Source: JACMNW01 sp031406155 (GTDB lineage: Bacteria; Pseudomonadota; Alphaproteobacteria; Rhodobacterales; Rhodobacteraceae). Taken from it: DNA of 64,000 nt. The stretch covers positions 1-64,000 of the forward strand of contig JANOGW010000017.1 in the NCBI GenBank assembly GCA_031406155.1, in the 5' to 3' direction. This document shows positions 44,128 through 52,985 of the stretch, in pieces. The position numbers and the translations under genes were made by a program. Position 1 is the first letter of the stretch; the number at the start of each line of letters is the position of its first letter. Under the pieces are notes generated by a model. The model did no database searches and was not told where the DNA came from. It saw only the letters and a program-made list of their open reading frames with translations.

Positions 44128-44889
44128 ATGCCAGGCCTTCCCGCCTTTGCCGTAGTCGGCGGGTTCGATCCCGAACCCCTGACCACGCACAGTTTTCCGC
44201 ATCACTACCTGCTTTATGCCCTCGATGGCCTGATGCGGTTGGAGGCGGACGGGCGGTGCTGGACATTGCCGCCCGCCCGCGCCGCGTGGATTGCTGCGAA
44301 TGAACCGATCAACGTGCGTATCGACCGCAGGATATCGTCCTGTTCGGTGCTGTTTTCGACCGATGCCTATGCCGGCCCCGGTCACCCCCTGCGGGTTTTC
44401 GACATGACACCCCTGCTGCGCGAGGTGATGCTTGCGCTGCGCCCCTTCGGCCCGGATCGCACCGATCTGCCAGCCCATGCACAGCAGATGTTCGATCTGG
44501 CGGCCACCCTTGCAGAACAGCTTTCCGCCAGCCCCAGCCGGGCCTGGATGCCAACCGTGCGCAGTGACATCCTGCGCCGGGCCTTGGATATCACGAAAGA
44601 GAACCTTGATACGGCGCAGTCATTCGAAGACGTCGCATCCGCGGTCGGCGCCACTCCGCGCACCCTTGCACGGCGTTTCGCCGAAGAACTGGGGATGACA
44701 TGGCGGCAAACCCAGCGCCGCCTGCGCATGGTCTACGCGGTCGAGGTTCTAAGTGAAAACAAGGCCAGCATCACCGAAGTCGCCTTTGCCACCGGCTATT
44801 CCTCGCTGTCGGCCTTCAACGCCGCGTTTCGCGATTTCATGGGGCAAACCCCAAGCGATTTTCGGCGATCAATACGCACGGATGCCTGA
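44128..44889 (+). CDS. AraC-family transcriptional regulator
   Basis: A 253-residue regulator with a cupin-like sensor half (HHYLLYALDGLMRLEADGRC) and a C-terminal double helix-turn-helix: SFEDVASAVGATPRTLARRF and ITEVAFATGYSSLSAFNAAF, ending MGQTPSDFRRSI. It starts 4 bases after the ABM gene and may control its own operon. Confidence 0.9.
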   Translation: MPGLPAFAVVGGFDPEPLTTHSFPHHYLLYALDGLMRLEADGRCWTLPPARAAWIAANEPINVRIDRRISSCSVLFSTDAYAGPGHPLRVFDMTPLLREVMLALRPFGPDRTDLPAHAQQMFDLAATLAEQLSASPSRAWMPTVRSDILRRALDITKENLDTAQSFEDVASAVGATPRTLARRFAEELGMTWRQTQRRLRMVYAVEVLSENKASITEVAFATGYSSLSAFNAAFRDFMGQTPSDFRRSIRTDA

Positions 44890-45423
44890 TCAATACTTGG
44901 CCTTGGACCCCAGCCAATCCATCAGGGCCATCAGCACACCCGAAATCACGAAGGTCAGATGCACGATGACCAGCCAGTAAAGCTCGTTCGCAGCAACCGC
45001 CGGGTCTTTGTCGGGACTGCCGATTTCAAAGAACCGCTTCAGCAGATCGATGGCCGAGATTGCCACGATAGACGCGATCAGCTTCATCTTCAGGCCCGAA
45101 AAATCAACCTTGCCCATCCATTCGGGTCGATCCGCCTCGGCGCCGATATCCAGTTTGGACACGAAATTTTCGTACCCCGAAAACAGCACGATCAGCAGAA
45201 GATTGGCGGCCAGCGTCAGATCGATCAGCGTCAGCACCACAAGAATGGCTTTTTCCGCCGACAGATCAAGAATCTGCGGAATGTAATACACCAGTTCACG
45301 CAGAAAGATCACCGTCATCATGCCAAGTGCCACCACAAGGCCCAGATACATCGGTGCCATCAACCAACGCGAGGCAAAGAGCGTGCGTTCAAGTCCGGTT
45401 TCCAAACTCGATTTTTCAGACAT
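44890..45423 (-). CDS. YqhA/UPF0114 family membrane protein
   Basis: A 177-residue protein of the TIGR00645/UPF0114 group. It has about four helices, including FASRWLMAPMYLGLVVALGM at the start, FSGYENFVSKLDIG and FSGLKMKLIASIVAISAIDL, with ELYWLVIVHLTFVISGVLMA near the end. Function unknown. ATG at 45423 fits the family N-terminus; the rpsD terminator sits just upstream. Confidence 0.87.
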   Translation of the reverse strand: MSEKSSLETGLERTLFASRWLMAPMYLGLVVALGMMTVIFLRELVYYIPQILDLSAEKAILVVLTLIDLTLAANLLLIVLFSGYENFVSKLDIGAEADRPEWMGKVDFSGLKMKLIASIVAISAIDLLKRFFEIGSPDKDPAVAANELYWLVIVHLTFVISGVLMALMDWLGSKAKY

Positions 45424-45462
45424 GCTGTACCGTGCCCCGTTTTTGGTTATCGCAATTGGTAA

Positions 45463-45486
45463 GGGGCCCACCCTGCGGTGAGCCCC
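45463..45486 (-). terminator. Hairpin terminator of rpsD
   Basis: GGGGCTCACC and GGTGGGCCCC pair around GCAG on the minus strand, 24 bases after the rpsD stop. The following T-run is short (TTACC). Confidence 0.6.
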
Positions 45487-45509
45487 TGTAAATTTCAACC
45501 CGCCAAAAC

Positions 45510-46130
45510 TTAGTTCTTGGCGTAATATTCGACAACCAGGTTCGGTTCCATCACCACCGGATAGGGCACATCGCCCAAAGCCGGGGTGCGCACGAACTTG
45601 ACGACCAGTTTCTGCTGGTCAACTTCCAGATAGTCGGGAATGTCACGTTCGGTCAGCGCGATGGCTTCCATGATCAGGGTCATCTGGCGCGATTTTTCGC
45701 GCACAGCGATGATATCGCCTTCTTTCACGCGATAAGACGCGATGTTGACACGTACACCGTTGACGGTGACGTGGCCATGGTTCACGAACTGGCGTGCGGC
45801 GAAAATCGTTGGCACCAGCTTGGCGCGGTAGACCACCGCATCAAGACGACGCTCCAACAGACCCACGAGCATCTCGCCGGTATCGCCCTTCACGCGTTCA
45901 GCCTCGGTATAGATCTTGCGGAATTGCTTTTCCGTCAGATCGCCATAGTAGCCCTTCAGCTTCTGCTTGGCGCGCAGCTGGGTGCCGAAGTCCGACAGCT
46001 TGTTCTTGCGACGCTGGCCGTGCTGGCCGGGACCGTATTCGCGCTTGTTCACCGGGGATTTAGGGCGTCCCCAGATGTTTTCGCCCATACGGCGGTCAAT
46101 CTTGTGCTTGGCAGACGTGCGTTTTGTCAC
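45510..46130 (-). CDS. rpsD: 30S ribosomal protein S4
   Basis: A 206-residue primary 16S rRNA-binding protein. It begins TKRTSAKHKIDRRMGENIWG with SPVNKREYGPGQHGQRRKNK, contains the S4 RNA-binding domain from about residue 95 (RRLDAVVYRAKLVPTIFAAR, VNHGHVTVNGVRVNIASYRV) and ends VVEYYAKN. The start is GTG with AGGAGAT in front; the open frame 21 codons further up does not match S4. Confidence 0.97.
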   Translation of the reverse strand: MTKRTSAKHKIDRRMGENIWGRPKSPVNKREYGPGQHGQRRKNKLSDFGTQLRAKQKLKGYYGDLTEKQFRKIYTEAERVKGDTGEMLVGLLERRLDAVVYRAKLVPTIFAARQFVNHGHVTVNGVRVNIASYRVKEGDIIAVREKSRQMTLIMEAIALTERDIPDYLEVDQQKLVVKFVRTPALGDVPYPVVMEPNLVVEYYAKN

Positions 46131-46221
46131 GGCTGATCTCCTTCTTAAAAGTGAAGGGCGTTGTCCTTTCCGGGTTTCCCCGGCGACAGGCATCTTCTTG
46201 CGAAGGCCACCAACACCAATG

Positions 46222-46246
46222 AAAAGCCCCGAGGCATGCCCCGGGA
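46222..46246 (-). terminator. Rho-independent terminator of the sulfotransferase gene
   Basis: On the minus strand CCCGGGGC-AT-GCCTCGGGGC is followed by TTTTC. It is nearly identical to the clpA terminator. Confidence 0.72.
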
Positions 46247-46289
46247 CTTGCGCGCCTTATATAGGCGGAAAGGGCAGAGTCAACAACCC

Positions 46290-47258
46290 CTAGACCGATT
46301 TGGCCCTGACCGGGTCAGCCACGATCAGCGCAGCCCGGCCCGCCTCGCAATAGGCAGCGCAGTCCGGGGTCAGCACACGCCGCTTTGCCGCCTCATACAT
46401 CGCCAGTTCTTCTGGGGTCAGAACGTCCCGCCAGCGTCCATTGGTGCCTTTGAAAAAGAAAGTCAGCAGCCCATCGGGCCAAACTGCATCGGCGCCCGCT
46501 TTTGGCATTGGCCCCGCCATATCTGCGTTCGCCCGGATTGCCTCAAATGTCGTTTCAGCAGCAGTCGCATCAACGGCTGCATCGGACAATTCGATGCTTA
46601 GATGACGCGCGACACGGCGCACTTCGGTTGCGCGATCCGCCAGAAGATCATTGAAGTGGACGAACAGGATATTCGGCAGATGCCGGAAATTCCACCAGCT
46701 TTGCGTATGCACCATATTGCCGGAACGGGGATAACCTTCGCTTTCCCACGGGAACCAGCCCCGGTTGATCCAGCCGGCCCAGAACGCGTGAATATCCGTG
46801 CCGACGCGCGGCATTGGGTCCCCCACCCGCGCGGGGTACGTGTTGATCATCTCTATCACCGCATCACTCATCGTTGAAAGATGGTTCCACAGCAACATGA
46901 ACACATCCCGCGCGTCGCGAACCACCACGATGTAGCGCGTGCCCGGTTGATACGGGATCGCATCGAGCGACAGATGGCTTTTCATGATCCGCCGGTGGGT
47001 CTGCACGTCCAGCTGGCTGACCACGGGCGACATGTCTGCGCGGCGCCTGTCAACCCAAGGCGATACATCGGCGACGGCAGGCAGTTCTTGCCTCTGAAAC
47101 ACCAGCCGTAGCACGATGTTTTGCATCCACGTGGTGCCGGATTTGTGCGATGTGGTGATCACGATATCGCCGTCGCGCGGGATGATCAGATCCCAGTTCC
47201 GGCTTTCGAAACCATAATTCCTGCATTCGCGGCTGCGTTTGGGTAATGGCTGTGACAT
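46290..47258 (-). CDS. Sulfotransferase domain protein
   Basis: A 322-residue PAPS-dependent sulfotransferase of the cytosolic (SULT-like) family. The 5'-phosphosulfate loop is SHKSGTTWMQNI (about 37-48), the central VVVRDARDVFMLLWNHLS binds the 3'-phosphate, and FFFKGTNGRWRDVLTPEE is the C-terminal GxxGxWK-type signature. The acceptor is unknown. The sat-cysC product in this same window provides the donor. Confidence 0.88.
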   Translation of the reverse strand: MSQPLPKRSRECRNYGFESRNWDLIIPRDGDIVITTSHKSGTTWMQNIVLRLVFQRQELPAVADVSPWVDRRRADMSPVVSQLDVQTHRRIMKSHLSLDAIPYQPGTRYIVVVRDARDVFMLLWNHLSTMSDAVIEMINTYPARVGDPMPRVGTDIHAFWAGWINRGWFPWESEGYPRSGNMVHTQSWWNFRHLPNILFVHFNDLLADRATEVRRVARHLSIELSDAAVDATAAETTFEAIRANADMAGPMPKAGADAVWPDGLLTFFFKGTNGRWRDVLTPEELAMYEAAKRRVLTPDCAAYCEAGRAALIVADPVRAKSV

Positions 47259-47531
47259 TCAAAATTTTCCCAGTGGTGAAATGAAAGTGTGGGTCGTGCA
47301 GAATGCGCAGCGCCCGACAGCGGTTGCCGACTGTCCGATCCGCACAAGACCGCCGTGATGGCAACGCTGCGTGTGAGCGGGCGTGGTACCAAGCGTTATC
47401 GGGGCGTGGAATCTTTGCTGTGCGGCGGGGCTAGAACAGAATGCAGTTTGAACGAAGCATCATCCTGCTCTCGTTTTTGAGTGGTCGCGTGATTGTTGAA
47501 GAAACCGGATCCCGCTTTTCCTCATCACGCT

Positions 47532-48599
47532 CTATGCAGCCCGATCATGCCGCAAGATGGCTGCTTCGGATGATGTCAGGTTGCGCCGGGCGAAATCACC
47601 GTAGGCATAAGGATCGGCGGCAAGGTCCGGCAAAATGCCAAGCAGGCCGTCACGTTGCACCGAATCAATGGTTTCCAGCGCGGAATTGGATGGATGAAAG
47701 CTTTCCGTCTCCAGCCCGTTGGCCCAGACAATTTGGTGACGTTCCAGCAGGACATGCACATAGGTCACTTCGCGCAACATCCGGTCGACGCAGATAGAGC
47801 CGTCGTTGAGCAGGTCTTCTGCGGCAATCAGCACTTCGTCGGCGTGAAAGAGGCTTTGCGCGGCGGCACCCTTCACCAGCATCCGGTGTTGGGGCGATAC
47901 CAGCAGGTCTTCGTCGGGGCGGTCAATGCCCAAGGCACCGCTGCGAAACCGGATCGGGCGCAGGTGCGGCATGGCGTAAAGCCGCGCGCCGGACATGCGC
48001 CGATGACCTGTCCAAAGCACCTCTTGCTCACCATTGTCTTTGGTCTGAATGCGGTCGCCGGGATGCAGGTCTTCAATCCGCCGCGTGCCATCCGGGGTCG
48101 TGATGCGGGTGCCGGGGGTAAAGCAGATCACCCCACCGGGCCTGAGTTCAGCGGCCTCCGCCCGGCATGGCAAGGAAACACGCACAACCCAAAGATCGCA
48201 GTCCACCGCGGGCACATCCCCCATGAACATCACAAGTTGGACGCCGGTATCCGGCACCGGGATCAACGTGGCGAGAAAGCTGCGCCTGCCGTCTGTCACA
48301 ACGAAGCTTTGATCGCCCTCTTTTTGATCAAGCGCGCTCGTGCCACGCGGCACTTGCACCCCGCCAATGGCATTTCCAATCAGCCGGCGCACCGTTTGGG
48401 CTGCCCTTTTCCTGACCTCCATGACACCCTCGGCTCCGTCCAGAAGCAGTATGCTTTGCGGACCATCCACCCGGACCACATCGCCCGTCCAGCGCCACGA
48501 AGCGCCGACGACCAACAGGGCCAGGGGTGCGGCCTGCATCCCATCCACTTCTGTCTGTGACCAAGAGATGACAAACGTGCCTGCGAAGCCCGTCTTCAT
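47532..48599 (-). CDS. Hint-domain protein
   Basis: A 355-residue protein. The N-terminal part (MKTGFAGTFVISWSQTEVDG, ASWRWTGDVVRVDGP) is a module often seen in Rhodobacterales. The middle is a Hint domain starting VICFTPGTRITTPDGTRRIE with the nucleophile Cys, then LHPGDRIQTKDNG and the histidine block LLVSPQHRMLVKG, followed by VTYVHVLLERHQIVWANGLE. Hint folds cleave or splice peptide bonds, but a downstream extein is not visible here. No signal peptide. It may be a secreted or surface protein with autocleavage. Confidence 0.8.
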   Translation of the reverse strand: MKTGFAGTFVISWSQTEVDGMQAAPLALLVVGASWRWTGDVVRVDGPQSILLLDGAEGVMEVRKRAAQTVRRLIGNAIGGVQVPRGTSALDQKEGDQSFVVTDGRRSFLATLIPVPDTGVQLVMFMGDVPAVDCDLWVVRVSLPCRAEAAELRPGGVICFTPGTRITTPDGTRRIEDLHPGDRIQTKDNGEQEVLWTGHRRMSGARLYAMPHLRPIRFRSGALGIDRPDEDLLVSPQHRMLVKGAAAQSLFHADEVLIAAEDLLNDGSICVDRMLREVTYVHVLLERHQIVWANGLETESFHPSNSALETIDSVQRDGLLGILPDLAADPYAYGDFARRNLTSSEAAILRHDRAA

Positions 48600-49116
48600 A
48601 CCTGTCTGCCCGCCCGTTTTTTCTTTTTCTGCACAAAGATTAACAGGCGATTCGCAGCGAAGCTATGCCTAAATCGCAACACTTTGTGGGATTTGCGCAC
48701 CCCAACCCAAGGGGAAGCACCAGATATCGCAACCCTTGCGTGTATTTCTTGCTGATCGGCCCAAAAATGCACCCGGTCGGCGAAATTTCAACGGCTGTTG
48801 CATGTGACACGGCCCGCATTGCCCCAGCAAGCAAGACTGGCTAGAGTTACTTCTTCAAGGTCTTTTTGCGCCCACGGCGCATCACGGTAGCGCGATAACC
48901 GAAGGCCGGCCTTTACAGACCTTCGCCTGCGCATTTATCGATGATCGATCTGATTGATATAAGCGATACATCGATGTGGTCTAAACGGTGAATTGTCACA
49001 ATGCCGGGGTTGGGTTGCCAACTTGTTTTGTTTCCTGCCAGCCCACCAGAAATGCAGCTAACTGGCGATCCGCGCAATCAAGTCAAGACTGAACGCAAGA
49101 GGGGCTACCCAACACT
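48600..49116. other. 517-base gene-free region between the Hint gene and the LysR gene
   Basis: No convincing gene. On the minus strand 48847-48905 reads FGYRATVMRRGRKKTLKK before TAA, a short basic tail of unknown origin with a stop just upstream. At 48937-48976 there is an ATCGAT-rich inverted repeat (ATCGATG ... CATCGATG) which could be a LysR operator. The region is AT-richer than its neighbours. Confidence 0.5.
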
Positions 49117-50004
49117 ATGGAAATGCAGCAAATCCGCTATTTTATTGCTGTCGCCAAGGAATTGAACTTCACGCGCGCGGCGACCAGATGTGGAGTTTCC
49201 CAGCCGTCACTGACCAGAGCAATCAAGCTGCTTGAAACGGAACTTGGCGGCGATCTGTTCCGGCGCGAACGCAATTTGACGCATCTTACCGATCTTGGGA
49301 AGCGTATCCTTCCGTTGCTGACGCAAAGCCACGAAAACGCAGAACAAGTTGCCCGCTTGGCAAAAGCCGTGCAAGCAAAACAGGCGGCCAGCCTGGCTCT
49401 TGCCTTGCCGGATGGCGTATCACTGGAACCGTTCTTGCCACTTTTGCTTGAACTGGCACCGATGTTTTCCGGACTTGATCTTCGGATCAAGCGCGGCTCG
49501 AACGAGGAATTGACAAACAGCCTGCGCGAAGGCGACGTTGATCTACTGTTAGGGCCGACGCCGTTCGAACCATGGGACAGATATGAAAGCTGGGTCTTGT
49601 TCAGCCGAAATTGTGGCCTGGTGTTTCGCAAGGATCATCCAATGTCCGGGCGGCAAAAACTGGACGCGAACGATCTGGTAAAAACCCACATCCTGCATCG
49701 GCCTTATTGCAACGTATCAACAGCGTTGCGCAGGCACCTTGTGGAAACGGGCCACGTCTTGCCGCCGGCCCTCGAATTCACCCGCGATGAGGATGTCCTG
49801 CTGTATCTGGGCCGCAGCGATGCTATCGCCGTGATGCCCGCACCGCCCAATTTGCTGACAACCTTGACCGTCCGCCCCTTTCAAGGGCTCGATCTGAGCT
49901 ACACCTTGCACGCGACCTGCGTCAGCGGCAGGCAGCGCGGCCCCGCGCTTAATCTGTTTCTAAATCAATTGCGTGCAGGCGACTGGCTGGCCGTTGCCGC
50001 CTGA
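49117..50004 (+). CDS. LysR-family transcriptional regulator
   Basis: A 295-residue regulator. The N-terminal helix-turn-helix is FTRAATRCGVSQPSLTRAIK (about residues 18-37), with LETELGGDLFRRERNLTHLT after it. The effector domain follows (LRIKRGSNEELTNSLREGDV, DLLLGPTPF). Its 3' end overlaps the converging peroxiredoxin gene by 40 bases. The effector is unknown. Confidence 0.9.
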   Translation: MEMQQIRYFIAVAKELNFTRAATRCGVSQPSLTRAIKLLETELGGDLFRRERNLTHLTDLGKRILPLLTQSHENAEQVARLAKAVQAKQAASLALALPDGVSLEPFLPLLLELAPMFSGLDLRIKRGSNEELTNSLREGDVDLLLGPTPFEPWDRYESWVLFSRNCGLVFRKDHPMSGRQKLDANDLVKTHILHRPYCNVSTALRRHLVETGHVLPPALEFTRDEDVLLYLGRSDAIAVMPAPPNLLTTLTVRPFQGLDLSYTLHATCVSGRQRGPALNLFLNQLRAGDWLAVAA

Positions 50005-50672
50005 AGGATTACGTCGCCGTCGATGCGCGCCCGTGGGTCCGCGTCCACGTGCCGGGCGACCACCCGGCCCTCCATGTCCAGAACGAAAGTTGCTGGTATC
50101 GGCACCAGCCAGCCCGCGCCGCCGTTTGCGGCGTTAATGTCCACCTGAAGCACTTCAAGCTCGTGGCGTAGGGCTTCGTCAACGAAACAGGTCAACCCAA
50201 GCATCGTGGAGACGCCAAGTCCCACATCGCGAAGAATGGGAAAGCTTGATGTTGCTTCCGCGTGAAATACTGCGTTCTGGGTGGATTTCTCCGGGGCAAC
50301 GGCGCGGATCTGGCCGCCAAAAGCAGCGATCTTCGGTGCAATTTCGCTTAACGTTCGCATGTTGAGTTGGCAAAAATCGCACCACGACCCGCGATGGAAA
50401 GAAAAAACGACAGGCCCTTTGGCAAGGCACCGGTCAAGGTGCCATAGCTTGCCCTTGGCGTCTGGCAGCGTGAAATCGGGAAAGACGTCACCGACGTTCG
50501 GGGCGGTCTGGCCCGCGCCAGCATCACGAAGCCGCGCCACAAACCTGTCCAGCGCCAGTGAATAATTCGGTATCTCAACCTTGTAGGCATCGGCAATAGC
50601 CCTCAGCCTGTCGGCCAAGGGTCCTTGCATCGCGCGCGCTTTTGCTATTGCCGAGCCGCCTTCATTTGCCAT
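49965..50672 (-). CDS. AhpC/TSA-family peroxiredoxin-like protein
   Basis: A 235-residue thioredoxin-fold protein. PDFTLPDAKGKLWHL leads to the redox site SFHRGSWCDFCQLNMRTL, with a CxxC (WCDFC) as in atypical peroxiredoxin-like proteins. IPATFVLDMEGRVVARHVDA follows. The N-terminal 50 residues are helical and unrelated to the catalytic fold. It is divergent from the cupin gene and tail-overlaps the LysR gene. Confidence 0.83.
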   Translation of the reverse strand: MANEGGSAIAKARAMQGPLADRLRAIADAYKVEIPNYSLALDRFVARLRDAGAGQTAPNVGDVFPDFTLPDAKGKLWHLDRCLAKGPVVFSFHRGSWCDFCQLNMRTLSEIAPKIAAFGGQIRAVAPEKSTQNAVFHAEATSSFPILRDVGLGVSTMLGLTCFVDEALRHELEVLQVDINAANGGAGWLVPIPATFVLDMEGRVVARHVDADPRARIDGDVILQAATASQSPARN

Positions 50673-50847
50673 TGTAAACCACCTTAGTCGCAGTCAATCT
50701 TACCCGATTTTACGTCAAAGTTAATGTTCAATCCTCATAGCGCAAGGCTATCAAATTCAGAGGCAAGCGAGGCTTTTCCTGAAGTTTTCCGAGGATTATT
50801 CTTACGCACACTGGCCGGACTGGCCGGCAGCGAAAAGGATGTAAAAA

Positions 50848-51315
50848 ATGAAAACTCTCATGGTTGCAGCGATCGGCATGGCTGTTCTTGGAACGAATGC
50901 GTTTGCGGGCCAGTGCCCTGCCGATCAGGTTCTGACCGAACCGCGTGAAATTGAGATGGCGCCGGATGTCGGCGTCGAACGCCCGATCCTGCACGAAGTC
51001 GATTTGACCGGCTGGCAGGGGATGGGCTCGTTCCATCTGCGGATGCGCCGGATCACGGTCGCTGTGGGCGGAATCGTTCCGACCCATGAACATGAAGACC
51101 GCCCGTCAATCGTACTCATTCAATCGGGCGAAATCATTGAGCATTCGGCACTTTGCTCGGTTCCGGTTGTGCACAAAGCCGGCGAGTCAGCCCCAGAGTT
51201 CGGTATGGGTCATGATCACTGGTGGGAAAACAAGACCGATCAGCCGGTCGTCATCATTTCGGCCGACGTCATTCCCGTGAAGATGCGCGACCAGCCAATC
51301 GCGGACATGCCATGA
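50848..51315 (+). CDS. Secreted cupin-domain protein
   Basis: A 155-residue protein with a signal peptide (MKTLMVAAIGMAVLGTNAFA). The cupin barrel shows VPTHEHEDRPSIVLIQSGEI (H-x-H metal motif) and PEFGMGHDHWWENKTDQPVV. No enzymatic activity can be given. Its last bases overlap the MFS gene (ATGA). Confidence 0.82.
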   Translation: MKTLMVAAIGMAVLGTNAFAGQCPADQVLTEPREIEMAPDVGVERPILHEVDLTGWQGMGSFHLRMRRITVAVGGIVPTHEHEDRPSIVLIQSGEIIEHSALCSVPVVHKAGESAPEFGMGHDHWWENKTDQPVVIISADVIPVKMRDQPIADMP

Positions 51316-52511
51316 ACGACAGCGCTGCCATTTCCGAGGTTTCCCCAAGATCCGGCAGCGCGCTTCGGTTCCTGCTGATCGCGGTGATCGCGTTTCTGAC
51401 GCTGGTCGATCTGTTTGCAACGCAGGTCATCATCCCCAGCCTGACATTGCGCTACAATGTGTCACCCGCTGCGATGGGATCCGCCGTCAGTGCCTGTACA
51501 TTCGGCATGGCGGCGGCCAGTCTTCTTGTCGCGCTGTTCTCGGCGCGGCTGGACCGGCGTCTTGGCATTGTGCTGTCATTGCTGGTGTTGTCGGTTCCGA
51601 CGGCACTTTTGGCCTGGGCCCCCAATATCGCGGTATTCGCGGCGTTGCGTGTGGCACAAGGCCTGTGCATGGCGACCGCGTTCAGCCTGACGCTCGCCTA
51701 TCTGGGCGAACGGATGTCAGGCACTGCAGCGGCGTCGGCGTTTGCGGCCTATGTCACTGGCAATGTCGCCTCGAACCTGATCGGGCGCTTCGTCTCGTCC
51801 GGTGTTGCGGGCGAATGGGGGATCGACGCCAGCTTTTTCGTGTTCGCCGCCCTAAATCTGGTGGGTGCTGCACTTGCCGCGGCGACGATCCACAAGGCAC
51901 CGAAAATGCGGCTGGCGATGGACCATGCCCGGTCGCCCTTGACCGCGCTCAAGGTGCATCTGTCAAATCCTGCCTTGAGGGCGGGTTTTGCGTTCGGGTT
52001 CTGTATCCTGTTCGTATTCATCGGCGTGTTCACCTACGTGAATTTCGAGCTGGGTGCTGGCGGATTTGGCCTGTCGATGATGCACGTTGGTTTTGTCTAC
52101 CTGGTCTTTCTGCCGTCGATTTTCACCACGCCGCAGGCTGGCCGATTTGCAGGCTGGGTAGGGCTGCGCAATGCCACATGGACCGGGATTGCCATTGCAA
52201 TGATTGGCACCGGGCTATTGGCGCTGAACTCTTTGCCGGCAGTGTTGCTTGGCATGAGCCTTGTGGCCGTTGGCACGTTTCTGGCGCAGGCCTTCGCAAC
52301 CGGCTATGTCAGCCGGGCGGCCAAGGGCGACAGGGCGGCGGCAAGCGGGCTTTACCTTGCCAGCTACTTTTCGGGCGGGCTTGTCGGCGCCATTGTCCTT
52401 GGGCAGATTTACATGCTTCTCGGTTGGCATGCGATGCTTGCTGGTACAGCCGCCGTGCTTGGTCTTGCAATCTATCTTGCGCGGGGATTTGCGCTGCCAG
52501 ACGCGGCCTGA
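51312..52511 (+). CDS. MFS transporter
   Basis: A 399-residue inner-membrane protein with about 12 helices. The typical loop 2-3 motif appears as LFSARLDRRLGIVLS, and IIPSLTLRYNVSPAAMGSAV early in the protein resembles the YdhP/AraJ-like drug efflux group. The start overlaps the cupin stop. Substrate unknown; the neighbouring LysR and peroxiredoxin genes hint at toxic or oxidant stress. Confidence 0.87.
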   Translation: MNDSAAISEVSPRSGSALRFLLIAVIAFLTLVDLFATQVIIPSLTLRYNVSPAAMGSAVSACTFGMAAASLLVALFSARLDRRLGIVLSLLVLSVPTALLAWAPNIAVFAALRVAQGLCMATAFSLTLAYLGERMSGTAAASAFAAYVTGNVASNLIGRFVSSGVAGEWGIDASFFVFAALNLVGAALAAATIHKAPKMRLAMDHARSPLTALKVHLSNPALRAGFAFGFCILFVFIGVFTYVNFELGAGGFGLSMMHVGFVYLVFLPSIFTTPQAGRFAGWVGLRNATWTGIAIAMIGTGLLALNSLPAVLLGMSLVAVGTFLAQAFATGYVSRAAKGDRAAASGLYLASYFSGGLVGAIVLGQIYMLLGWHAMLAGTAAVLGLAIYLARGFALPDAA

Positions 52512-52535
52512 CACAGCAGGCCACGTCTGCGACAG

Positions 52536-52985
52536 TTATTGGCGCTTGTCCTGGGCAGTAAACAGCCCGGCTATCCGCCAGCCGGCAGCCTCTTTCTGGC
52601 AAAGCACTTCAACCAGCCACTTCAGGCGCGCAGGCTCGGCCTTCGATCCCACAACCAGAACCAATGGAATGTGAAACACCGCCGTATCATCATCCAGAAC
52701 GATAACGCGGGACGCCTCGTATTCCGGCTCCACCAGCCAGACCTCGGACTTTTGAAACCCTGAAAGGCGGCTGATCATCTCGTCGCGGCCCCAAAGCGGT
52801 CGGCCATCCGATATCCAAAGAAAATCCGGGCTTTCCGATAGGTACCCTCGGATGGCATCGGTATCATGCGCGTTTTGAGCCGCAACAAAATCACCGTACA
52901 GATCACGCACTTCCTGTTCGGTATCGCCAAAAGCCTGACCCGCAAGGGTCAGGCTCAGGACAACGGCAAGGCTGGTCTGTTTCAT
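52536..52985 (-). CDS. Secreted NTF2-like (DUF4440/SnoaL) protein
   Basis: A 149-residue protein with a signal peptide (MKQTSLAVVLSLTLAGQAFG). The pattern VRDLYGDFVAAQNAHDTDAI, ESPDFLWISDGRPLWGRDEM and WLVEVLCQKEAAGWRIAGLF fits the NTF2 cone fold. It overlaps the patatin gene by 4 bases and is last in the operon. Function unknown. Confidence 0.8.
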   Translation of the reverse strand: MKQTSLAVVLSLTLAGQAFGDTEQEVRDLYGDFVAAQNAHDTDAIRGYLSESPDFLWISDGRPLWGRDEMISRLSGFQKSEVWLVEPEYEASRVIVLDDDTAVFHIPLVLVVGSKAEPARLKWLVEVLCQKEAAGWRIAGLFTAQDKRQ

